From Rhodothermaceae bacterium bin80 (GTDB lineage: Bacteria; Bacteroidota; Rhodothermia; Rhodothermales; Bin80), in assembly GCA_002238805.1 (NCBI GenBank), contig MPNB01000013.1, positions 1 to 53,571 of the forward strand: a stretch of 53,571 nt of DNA. Reading direction: 5' to 3'. Positions 46,565 to 53,571 of this stretch are shown here, piece after piece. A model generated the notes under the pieces. It saw only the letters and a program-made list of their open reading frames with translations, had not been told where the DNA came from and did not search any database. Numbering within the stretch: position 1 is the stretch's first letter; each line of letters begins with the position of its first letter. Position numbers and translations under genes: made by a program.

Positions 46565-47305
46565 TTAGCGCTTCCAGGCCGCAAGCACTTGTCGTTTGCC
46601 AGGTGGTCCGGGCTGGCGAACAACGGAGAACCCACTTGCAGTGAGTGCACGTCGGACATGGCCGGCTACCGAATAGGTTGCAAGGCAACCGCCATCACGG
46701 AGCGCTTTGTATAATTGCCTGAAGAATTCAGGGACCCAAAGTTCTGGATTAGCTCCTGGATCGAAAGCGTCAAAGTATATACTGTCGTAGGACCGGTCAG
46801 GAAGAATCGCCTCAGTTGCTTCACCAAGGCTCAGTTGGAGTGTACTGTTGTATTCGTGGGGCAGGTTATAGGTGCCATAGGGCACCTCGTTACTGAAGGT
46901 CTTCCGCCATTCTTCTATAGTTGCCGCCAGTGAGGGGGCTCCAATGAGGTCTCCATAGTCCAACTGAGATAACAATTCGGCACTCGGGATCTGCTTATCC
47001 AATGCAGTATAGGTGAGTCGTACACGGTATCGACGAGCGGCTAAGGCAGTTATTAGCCAGTTGAGACCAGTGCCAAATCCAATCTCCAAAACGCTTACCT
47101 CCTGTTGTGTTTTAAGGAGTTCCTCTGTTCCCGATCCCTCAAGAAAAACATGACGGGCTTCCGTTAAGGCTCCATGCACTGAATGGAAGGATTGCTGGTA
47201 TTGCCTGCTGTACAAGGTTCGGCTGCCATCCCGCGTGGTGAGAATTTCTAGGAGATTGTCCATGTAAGGCTGGAATGGTATTGATGCTAGGCTTTTCACC
47301 TGCAT
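46565..47305 (-). CDS. mnmD: tRNA 5-methylaminomethyl-2-thiouridine methyltransferase (MnmD-like)
   Basis: 246 residues; a second ATG at 47263 (MDNLLEILTTRDGS) fits the family opening better. The blocks LEILTTRDGSRTLYS, YHS-like FHSVHGALTEARHVFL, the SAM site VLEIGFGTGLNWL, and IYFDAFDPGANPELW with a closing TYSVAGHVRRALTASGF are those of the MnmC methyltransferase domain acting alone. It makes the final methylation of mnm5s2U at the tRNA wobble base. There is no fused FAD oxidase domain, as usual outside the proteobacteria. Convergent with the aconitase X genes. Confidence 0.88.
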   Translation of the reverse strand: MQVKSLASIPFQPYMDNLLEILTTRDGSRTLYSRQYQQSFHSVHGALTEARHVFLEGSGTEELLKTQQEVSVLEIGFGTGLNWLITALAARRYRVRLTYTALDKQIPSAELLSQLDYGDLIGAPSLAATIEEWRKTFSNEVPYGTYNLPHEYNSTLQLSLGEATEAILPDRSYDSIYFDAFDPGANPELWVPEFFRQLYKALRDGGCLATYSVAGHVRRALTASGFSVVRQPGPPGKRQVLAAWKR

Positions 47306-47685
47306 AAACTATCGATAAAAATGCCACCGTTAGGCACTTGTTGTGGTTAGAGGGTAAACCAAGGCGGGTGAACAGGTGGCATACAAGACAAGCGAGATTG
47401 GGCGTTCGTCAGCTCTACCGGATCAGAATATTCTCCTATATCCTCTTGGGGCCTGCTGTGTGACTTGACATGAACAGATTCCTATTGTCATAGTATTCGC
47501 TCGGCGCTGTTTGTAAGCTGTAGTAGCAATTTGAGTGATCCCGTACCGCAGGATGATGCCTCGTACCGTCATCGCTTAAAGTTCCTTTATGCCACAGCAC
47601 ATGTAAGTTGATCCTTGGTGGATGCGGTGGGTGCCTTCCTCACTGTGTTTGTGCCTCTGGAGCAATCGATCTGGCCAAGTACCTT
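47306..47685. other. Gap between divergent MnmD and MATE genes
   Basis: About 380 bases with no recognised gene or RNA. Promoters for both divergent genes should lie here, but no convincing boxes are seen. Confidence 0.4.
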
Positions 47686-49140
47686 ATGGAAGAAGTCGAT
47701 CAACCCCACAGCAAAGTGAGCGCTAGTTCGTCTACACCTTCGGGGCGGCAATCCACCGAAAACTGGTGGAATGTCTTTGTTCATGCCGTGAAGGGAACCG
47801 GGGGTGATCCAACCAAGGGGCCGATCCGACGCGCAGTCATTCTCCTAGCCATTCCAATGGTGTTGGAAATGGTGATGGAGTCGCTTTTCGCAGTCGTTGA
47901 TATCTATTTCGTTTCGAAGCTCGGAGACGCGGCAATGGCAGGGGTTGCACTTACTGAATCGGTGCTGTCATTAATCTATACAATAGCGCTGGGTTTCAGT
48001 ATCGGGGTTACGGCCGTGGTAGCACGCCGGATCGGCGAGGACGATCCAGAAGGGGCCGCCCGTGCGACGGGTCAAGCGATTCTGTTGGGGCTACTATTGG
48101 CCATCGGGTTTGCAATTCCAGGTGTTATTTACGCGCCCGAAATCCTAGGGATTATGGGGGCGGATGAGGCCACCATCGCCATTGGGCTTCCTTACACTCA
48201 GGTAATGCTCGGAGGTAATGTGGTTATTCTATTGCTTTTTCTGCAGAACGCTGCTTTTCGCGGGGCGGGCGATGCAGCGATTGCAATGCGCGTACTCTGG
48301 ATAGCCAACGGGCTCAATATCATTCTTGATCCGCTGCTCATTTTTGGGATCGGGCCTTTTCCAGAGATGGGCGTGCAGGGAGCGGCGATTGCAACTACTA
48401 TTGGTCGGGGAACGGCTGTTCTTGTCCAAGTCTATGTACTGTTTCGCCGCAGCGAAAAAATACGGATCCACCTTACACATTTGCGGGTCCAACTCGGGAT
48501 TATGGTGCGATTAGTGCGCCTCTCGGCTACCGGCATGCTACAGATATTCATCGCTTCCGCAAGTTGGATCGGACTGATTCGGGTCACGGCAATTTCGGGA
48601 GCTGAAGCGCTGGCTGGCTACGTTATTGCGATTCGGATCATACTTTTTGCAATACTGCCTGCCTGGGGACTCTCTAACGCAGCAGCTACCATGGTGGGGC
48701 AGAACCTGGGTGCGGGAGACCCTGCACGTGCTGAACGCTCTGCGTGGATCGCCTGCAAAATCAATTTCATCTTCCTGGGAGTGATCAGTGTGTTCTTCAT
48801 AGCCTTTGCGCCTACGATCGTCGGCTTGTTCGGGGGAACCAGTGCTACGTCAGAAGTGGCAATTACAGGATTGCGGATCGTGTCAATTGGCTTTGTATTC
48901 TATGGTTACGGAATGGTCTTGACTGCCGCGTTCAACGGCGCGGGTGCTGTATGGACGCCGACTATTCTGAACTTCTTCTGCTTTTGGGCCTGGGAGATTC
49001 CACTGGCGTGGGGGCTTTCAGTCTTGGGTGGGCTGGGGCCAACGGGAGTCTTTATTGCCATGACCGTATCGTTCTCTACACTGGCGGTCGTGAGCGTGGT
49101 ATTGTTCAGGCGGGGTTCGTGGAAGCTGGCTACAGTATAG
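47686..49140 (+). CDS. MATE-family multidrug/cation efflux protein
   Basis: 484 residues from the ATG at 47686. An in-frame TTG at 47608 would add an implausible Cys-rich N-terminus. About 12 membrane segments. MATE blocks are visible: AIPMVLEMVMESLFAVVDIYFVSKLG split over the first helices, TESVLSLIYTIALGFSIGVT, FRGAGDA, GVQGAAIATTIGRG, and in the second half GLSNAAATMVGQNLGAGDP. The family exports drugs and organic cations in exchange for Na+ or H+. No regulator is adjacent. Function is assigned at family level only. Confidence 0.9.
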   Translation: MEEVDQPHSKVSASSSTPSGRQSTENWWNVFVHAVKGTGGDPTKGPIRRAVILLAIPMVLEMVMESLFAVVDIYFVSKLGDAAMAGVALTESVLSLIYTIALGFSIGVTAVVARRIGEDDPEGAARATGQAILLGLLLAIGFAIPGVIYAPEILGIMGADEATIAIGLPYTQVMLGGNVVILLLFLQNAAFRGAGDAAIAMRVLWIANGLNIILDPLLIFGIGPFPEMGVQGAAIATTIGRGTAVLVQVYVLFRRSEKIRIHLTHLRVQLGIMVRLVRLSATGMLQIFIASASWIGLIRVTAISGAEALAGYVIAIRIILFAILPAWGLSNAAATMVGQNLGAGDPARAERSAWIACKINFIFLGVISVFFIAFAPTIVGLFGGTSATSEVAITGLRIVSIGFVFYGYGMVLTAAFNGAGAVWTPTILNFFCFWAWEIPLAWGLSVLGGLGPTGVFIAMTVSFSTLAVVSVVLFRRGSWKLATV

Positions 49141-49902
49141 GACTGTGATCTTACGCCGTCGCGTTTGTCCGTGGTATAAATGCCAGATTTGATATGGTGT
49201 ATTCACGGACTGTCTAAATGCTCAAAATTAAAGGCTTGCTTCTCGGATGGTTCACAGTAGCATCAACACCAGCCCGATGTAAGGATACGGCTTCTATTTT
49301 TGATCTCAACGCTGACAGGTTCAGATTGACAGCGGTCAGGCCTGGGGTCGTGAAACTGTGCGAAAGGCACGAAATCAGTAGTGTCAGTGTTTTATTTCGG
49401 TCATTAAGCCATTATTGGGGCATTATATACATGAGCCCCCATGTTATGCAGCAACTCACATATCCATTTCATGGATCAATGGGGTGGCCAACGCCTCTTG
49501 CCATGAAAATGCCCCCATCCCGGAGGCCATTTGTATTTGCGGCCAGATGCGGGCCGCAGACATGGATGCCTTTGGTAGCACAATCGGGTTCACGTTGATT
49601 GGGAACTCACATATATGATGTCCCATCATTGTCTATACTATGATTTCGATGTTAGGACTCATGTCGTATACGGAACACGTTACATCTCTTATTCGGTGAG
49701 GCTCTGGTATTAATGTCCACATGTCAATTGAAAACAAACGAACGGGAGAAGGTATCAGGTTCAAGATTCAACGGTTACAGTTTGGCAAATGGAAATCGTT
49801 CAAGATTGTGAGTTCAACGACCCGGTACTTTGAATGTATATGTCGGTGGCATTTGCTGTGACCGCGAGATGGAGTTATGCCCTACTATCTGTACGTAAAA
49901 CC
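49141..49902. other. 760-base gap before the propeller lipoproteins
   Basis: No supported gene. A plus-strand frame at 49218-49598 is open but shows no family features. Part of it (VVKLCERHEISSVSVLF) faintly recalls the start of small nucleotidyltransferases, too weak to call. Base composition shifts toward A+T near its right end. The promoter of the propeller genes should lie at 49650-49890. Confidence 0.35.
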
Positions 49903-50973
49903 ATGGTTTATGATTGCATGCCAGTGCGTGTGTTCGTGGTACTGGCGTGTTTATCGGCCAGTATGCTGGGCTTGGTTGGATGCTCTACGGAGGATGGGGT
50001 GTCACAGGAAAATTCCCTTGTTGCAACAACCAGCCCTGTGGAAGCCATAGGGGGGGATCGGTTTATGGAGAATGTTCGGACTATGCAAAAATCCGGGGAC
50101 GTGCTGTATCTCAGTGGAAAGGGTTATGATCATGTTTTCGCTTTGGATGATAGTTTAGGAGTCATCCGGACATTTGGCCGCAGTGGTGAGGGACCAGGAG
50201 AATTTTCTAACTCGCTGACTACTTTTTACGTTGAAGGTAACAGAGTTTTCGGTTTCGATGGCAGATCTACAAACATTCACGTATTTTCGCTCGGGGGAGA
50301 CTATCTAAGATCTTTTTCAGTAGATCTAAAAACGAATCCCTGGTTCCAGGGGATGTCGGTAAATAATCAGGGTGATGTATACATTGCCACTGCACTTCCG
50401 CCGGATCCATATTCAATAACAAAATTCGACTCTTCTGGTACGGTTATTAAGACTTTTGGGGAGTTACTTACGATGTCGTACTCCGAGAAGATGAATCGTA
50501 GACTGAGCGGGCGGGTCATCACCTTGATCAACAATGAATATTTACTGGCAGTGGGCGAATCTGTCCCAGTTATTGAAAAATATTCGCTTGACGGTGAATT
50601 AATCCAATCTTCGGATTTATCTGACACGCCCTATTTTCGGAAACGGCTTGACTATGCAGAGGATCGTTACTCACAAGCAAACGGTGGTCGGGTAGGCATC
50701 GTGGGTGTTATTAGTTATATGGTCACACTCAACTCTAGGGTTTATCTAATACCAATTGAAGGCTATCCTGAAGTTGGATTAGATGTGAATAGACTTTTGG
50801 AGATAGACTTGGAATCGCTGAATATTTTGGACGCGTATACTTTGCTGGATCATCAGGGGGATCCGCTGAAGTGGGTGGCGGCATTTGTATTTGTTTCGGA
50901 GGATGAATTGTTGGTTTTTCATTACACTGACGGTGCGTTTTATCGGTACAAAGACATAGATTTGTTTCAGTAG
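49903..50973 (+). CDS. 6-bladed beta-propeller lipoprotein, copy 1
   Basis: About 356 residues from the ATG at 49903; 49918 is an alternative. Signal VFVVLACLSASMLGLVGC with a lipobox Cys near 27. Mature part: short linker, then propeller strands such as LGVIRTFGRSGEGPGEFS, NIHVFSLGGDYLRSFSVDL, NQGDVYIATALPPDP and VIEKYSLDGELIQSS. The G-R-x-G-E-G-P-G-E-F motif is the hallmark of Bacteroidota BF3885-like 6-bladed propellers. No catalytic residues are known for the group. It is followed by a small ORF and then by its own tandem copy. By eye this region is A+T-richer than the polysaccharide locus. Confidence 0.85.
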   Translation: MVYDCMPVRVFVVLACLSASMLGLVGCSTEDGVSQENSLVATTSPVEAIGGDRFMENVRTMQKSGDVLYLSGKGYDHVFALDDSLGVIRTFGRSGEGPGEFSNSLTTFYVEGNRVFGFDGRSTNIHVFSLGGDYLRSFSVDLKTNPWFQGMSVNNQGDVYIATALPPDPYSITKFDSSGTVIKTFGELLTMSYSEKMNRRLSGRVITLINNEYLLAVGESVPVIEKYSLDGELIQSSDLSDTPYFRKRLDYAEDRYSQANGGRVGIVGVISYMVTLNSRVYLIPIEGYPEVGLDVNRLLEIDLESLNILDAYTLLDHQGDPLKWVAAFVFVSEDELLVFHYTDGAFYRYKDIDLFQ

Positions 50974-51008
50974 CTATAAGCAGAGCGCAAGATAAGCTAC
51001 ACATCCTG

Positions 51009-51236
51009 TTGTTATCAATATTCTTATGTGCCTGCATTTTATTTCTTGTTTTTAGATTGAGTGGTGGGAGCAACATTGAAGCGGGGCAAGACAAAATGAG
51101 TGAAGTGGGGGTTAGACGAATGAATCTGATTGTGGAGTCGTTAGCGGGCAGGCCAGTTTACACCGAGTTGACTGTCGAACCCAATTTTGCTTGGGGTAGC
51201 AACGGAGCTTTAATTGTCCTATACACAGATGAGTAA
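51009..51236 (+). CDS. Small ORF between the two propeller genes
   Basis: Up to 75 residues. The start is uncertain: TTG at 51009 gives a hydrophobic N-terminus (LLSILMCLHF-like region in another reading, here IFLCACILFLVFRL), while an ATG lies at 51096. The C-terminal half MNLIVESLAGRPVYTELTVE and NGALIVLYTDE is unlike anything I know. It ends four bases before the second propeller ATG. Its first ~70 bases recur after the second propeller gene, showing it was part of the duplicated unit. Confidence 0.45.
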   Translation: MLSIFLCACILFLVFRLSGGSNIEAGQDKMSEVGVRRMNLIVESLAGRPVYTELTVEPNFAWGSNGALIVLYTDE

Positions 51237-51240
51237 AACC

Positions 51241-52305
51241 ATGGTTGATGATAACATGCTAGCACGTATGTTGGTGGTACTGGTGTGTTTATCGGCCAGT
51301 ATCCTGGGTTTGACTGGATGCTCTACGGAGGATGGGGTGTCACAGGAAAAGTCTCTTGTCGCAACCGGCCTTGTGGAAGCCATAGAGGGGGATCGGTTTA
51401 TGGAGAGTGTTCGGGCCATGCATAAATCCGGGGACATCCTGTATCTCACTGGAAGGGGTTACGATCATATTTTTGCTTTGGATGATGGTTTAGGAGTCAT
51501 CCGGACATTTGGCCGCAGTGGTGAGGGACCAGGAGAATTTTCTGAAGCTCCGGGTTTTATTTACGTTGAAGGTGATAGGGTTTATGCTTACCGAGGCAGA
51601 AGCATACACGTATTTTCGCTCGAGGGGGACTTTCTAAGATCTTTTTCAGTAGGTCTGAGAAGGGGTCCTTGGTCCCAGGGGATTTCGGTAAATAATCAGG
51701 GTGATGTATACATTGCCAGTGTACTTCCGCAGGATCCATACTCTTCAATAACAAAATTTGATTCTTCGGGTACGGTTATTAAGACTTTTGGAGAGTTACT
51801 TACGACATCGTACCCCGAGAATTTGAATCGTAGACTGAGCGAACGGCGCATCACCTTGATCAACAATGAATATTTACTGGCAGTGGGCGAACTTATACCA
51901 GTTATTGAAAAATATTCGCTTAACGGTGAATTAATTCAATCTTCGGATTTATCTGACACGCCCTATTTTCGGGAACGGCTTGACCATTCAGAAGATCTTT
52001 ACTCACAAGCAACCGGTGGTCCGATAGGCGTCGCGATGGTTATTAATTATATGGCCACACTCAACTCTAGGCTTTATCTATTGCTAATTGAAGGCTATCC
52101 TGAAGTTGGCACGAATGTGAATAGACTTTTGGAGATAGACTTGGAATCGCTCAATATTTTGGATGTGTATACTTTGCTGGATCATCAGGGGGGTACGCTG
52201 AGGTGGGTGGATGCATTTGAATTTGTTTCGGAGGATGAATTGTTAGTTTTTCATTACACCGACGGTGTGTTTTATCGGTACAAAGACAGAGATTTGTTTC
52301 AGTAG
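51241..52305 (+). CDS. 6-bladed beta-propeller lipoprotein, copy 2
   Basis: About 354 residues from the ATG at 51241. It matches copy 1 over its whole length, with most residues identical by eye: the same lipobox region (LVCLSASILGLTGC), the same GRSGEGPGEF motif, and the same end FYRYKDRDLFQ. Differences cluster in loops, for example around FIYVEGDRVYAYRGRS and the blade near TGGPIGVAMVIN. DNA similarity starts just before both start codons (GTAAAACCATGGTT) and extends past both stops, so this is a tandem gene duplication that has begun to diverge. Confidence 0.85.
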   Translation: MVDDNMLARMLVVLVCLSASILGLTGCSTEDGVSQEKSLVATGLVEAIEGDRFMESVRAMHKSGDILYLTGRGYDHIFALDDGLGVIRTFGRSGEGPGEFSEAPGFIYVEGDRVYAYRGRSIHVFSLEGDFLRSFSVGLRRGPWSQGISVNNQGDVYIASVLPQDPYSSITKFDSSGTVIKTFGELLTTSYPENLNRRLSERRITLINNEYLLAVGELIPVIEKYSLNGELIQSSDLSDTPYFRERLDHSEDLYSQATGGPIGVAMVINYMATLNSRLYLLLIEGYPEVGTNVNRLLEIDLESLNILDVYTLLDHQGGTLRWVDAFEFVSEDELLVFHYTDGVFYRYKDRDLFQ

Positions 52306-52420
52306 CTGCGAGCAGAGCGCGAGATAAGCTACACATTCTGTAGTATCAATATTCTTATGTGCCTGCATTTTTCTTGTTTTTGGATTGATTGGTGAGAGAA
52401 ATATTGGGCTCTTCGTCTTT
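52306..52420 (+). pseudogene. Truncated second copy of the small ORF
   Basis: The bases after the second propeller stop (GCTGCGAGCAGAGCGCGAGA, then TATCAATATTCTTATGTGCC) match those after the first propeller gene. The match fades after about 100 bases, and a stop (TAG) interrupts where copy 1 is open. It marks the right edge of the duplication. Confidence 0.55.
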
Positions 52421-52559
52421 ATTTAGTGGAGATCGAATACTGATGCCTACAGTCGTGCCCATCGCAAACCTCCTGGACTGACGATTTCTAGAATTTTGTA
52501 GGGGACTCAGGCATATAATTCTATACTTTTCATCTTCACGTTACCGTCACATTACGTTT

Positions 52560-53204
52560 ATGCTCAGTCCAGCTGTTCAGGATTATTTGAAGGCAATCTT
52601 CACACTGCAGGAAAAGACTTCTGTGGTTGCCACGAACGATATCGCACGTGCAATGAAGGTTTCCGCCGCATCTGTTACAGGTATGATTAAGCGACTGGAT
52701 CGCATGCAGCTGGTTGTATATGAATCGTACAAAGGGGTAACGCTTACTGAGGCAGGCGAAAAAATTGCACTGGAAATCATTCGTCATCATCGCCTGTTAG
52801 AGACTTATCTAAAAGAAGTCATGGGGTACTCATGGCAAAAAATGCACGAGGAGGCAGAGCACTTGGAGCATCATATCTCCGAGGACTTTGAACAGCGGAT
52901 TGATGCTCTGTTGGGGTATCCCACACATGATCCGCATGGGCATCCAATCCCTACACAGGACCTGAGTCTGGTCCATGCCGAGACCATTACACTTGCGGAA
53001 GCTCCCGTTGACGAATCCCTGGTGATCCACCATGTCTCAGATGAAGATACAGCACTTCTCCACTTACTGGAGCAGATTGGCTTAATGCCAGGATGCAGAG
53101 TGCATATTGTAGTGCGCGATGAGAATGGTACGAAAATACAGGTTGGCGGCCGCGAAGAGTTTGTCGGAGAGGCAGTAACCCGCGGCGTGCACGTGATGGC
53201 TTAA
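52560..53204 (+). CDS. DtxR/MntR-family metal-dependent repressor
   Basis: 214 residues. The N-terminal winged helix (VQDYLKAIFTLQE, VVATNDIARAMKVSAASVTG, MIKRLDRMQLV, GVTLTEAGEKIA) is standard for the family. A dimerisation and metal-binding region follows with HHRLLETYL and EEAEHLEHHISEDFEQRID, which holds Glu/His ligands. The C-terminal FeoA/SH3-like domain reads ALLHLLEQIGLMPGCRVHIV and GGREEFVGEAVTRGV. It binds DNA when loaded with Fe2+ or Mn2+ and represses metal uptake genes. No transporter is adjacent within the window; its target may lie beyond the right edge. Confidence 0.92.
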   Translation: MLSPAVQDYLKAIFTLQEKTSVVATNDIARAMKVSAASVTGMIKRLDRMQLVVYESYKGVTLTEAGEKIALEIIRHHRLLETYLKEVMGYSWQKMHEEAEHLEHHISEDFEQRIDALLGYPTHDPHGHPIPTQDLSLVHAETITLAEAPVDESLVIHHVSDEDTALLHLLEQIGLMPGCRVHIVVRDENGTKIQVGGREEFVGEAVTRGVHVMA

Positions 53205-53211
53205 AGGTATC

Positions 53212-53228
53212 TGCCCGATATGAGGGCA
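53212..53228 (+). terminator. Weak hairpin after the repressor gene
   Basis: TGCCC and GGGCA form a five-base stem with a seven-base loop, followed by TATTTG rather than a full T run. It could be a weak terminator. Confidence 0.25.
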
Positions 53229-53571
53229 TATTTGATCCAAATCTAGGTCAGATTTCGGGTAGCTTCCAGGGATTATTATGCTGCCTGTGCAAGAGAGGCT
53301 GGGGCTTCAGGAAGGAGATTCCATCCTTGACCCATCTTCGCCACTCCGTTTGACGAGTTACTGATTTCGGTGCTCATTTTCCCCATTTTTCCGTCTAAAA
53401 GGGCCGATTTTGCCCCGAATTCATGCGTTTTGACCCAAATTTCGCGGGTTTTTTCGCAAAAGGGCTTTGTAGTGCTCCTGTGTTGTCTTCGGGAACCTCC
53501 CCCAACCCGAAAAGTATCACACCAGATCACTAATCCCCGACGAACATGTTTATCCGAACGCGATCCCGACG
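53229..53571. other. Right end of the window without a supported gene
   Basis: A minus-strand frame at 53276-53530 is open for 84 codons but has low-complexity Lys/Ser-rich sequence and no recognised domain. I see no promoter, repeat or RNA. Confidence 0.35.

Noticed and set aside
49218..49598. Possible nucleotidyltransferase remnant (VVKLCERHEISSVSVLF)
   Set aside because: Only about 17 residues resemble the family start; the G-S and D-x-D active-site residues are missing.
53276..53530. 84-codon minus-strand frame at the right end
   Set aside because: Low-complexity product without a recognised domain or ribosome-binding site.

Overview
Organism. No rRNA or other marker gene is present, so placement rests on gene families. 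SusC/SusD outer-membrane proteins, a PorV-type barrel, a FlgD/T9SS-like C-terminal domain, a FucP-type transporter, 6-bladed propeller lipoproteins and weak Shine-Dalgarno signals point to the Bacteroidota/Rhodothermota (FCB) group. Two sulfatases suggest a polysaccharide degrader, perhaps marine. This is inference.

Layout. (1) 1-9.9 kb: an accessory island on the minus strand. A PD-(D/E)XK nuclease and a large DEAH helicase are coupled by an ATGA overlap (a Hachiman-like architecture). Upstream lies a coupled metallophosphoesterase/SMC-like ATPase pair of the YhaO-YhaN (SbcD-SbcC) type. Decayed transposase fragments flank both ends. (2) 9.97-36.2 kb: a polysaccharide-utilisation region on the plus strand. 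It holds a GH116-type lipoprotein, SusC/SusD, a decayed GH116 3' end, a second TonB receptor, a secreted FN3-like protein, a PorV-like barrel, two Tat-lipoprotein sulfatases with a small ankyrin gene tightly packed between them, an unassigned 926-aa secreted protein, a mutarotase-like lipoprotein, a FucP-family permease and a convergent Tat-exported TIM-barrel isomerase/epimerase-like protein. (3) 36.4-44.7 kb: an IS1380-type transposase relic, then a giant exported ankyrin protein of about 2,000 residues with a recurring two-cysteine module. Its last ~165 residues are split off by a frameshift, and more transposase relics follow. (4) 44.9-53.2 kb: a two-subunit aconitase X, an MnmD-like tRNA methyltransferase, a MATE exporter, a tandem duplicate of a propeller lipoprotein with a small partner ORF, and a DtxR/MntR repressor.

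How the genes may work together. In the polysaccharide region, surface binding and import (SusC/SusD, second TonB receptor), desulfation (two sulfatases), glycosidic cleavage (GH116, perhaps the 926-aa protein), sugar uptake (FucP-like) and isomerisation form one plausible pathway for a sulfated glycan. No regulator of the usual HTCS, SusR or ECF sigma type is visible. A 53-bp palindromic element occurs upstream of both GH116 and the second TonB receptor and is the best candidate for shared control.

Most notable: the seven-fold Cys/Trp module in the giant ankyrin protein, its frameshifted end, the ankyrin gene between the sulfatases, the duplicated 53-bp dyad, the nuclease-helicase plus YhaO/YhaN island, and the 926-aa orphan. 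No CRISPR array, tRNA or rRNA was recognised.
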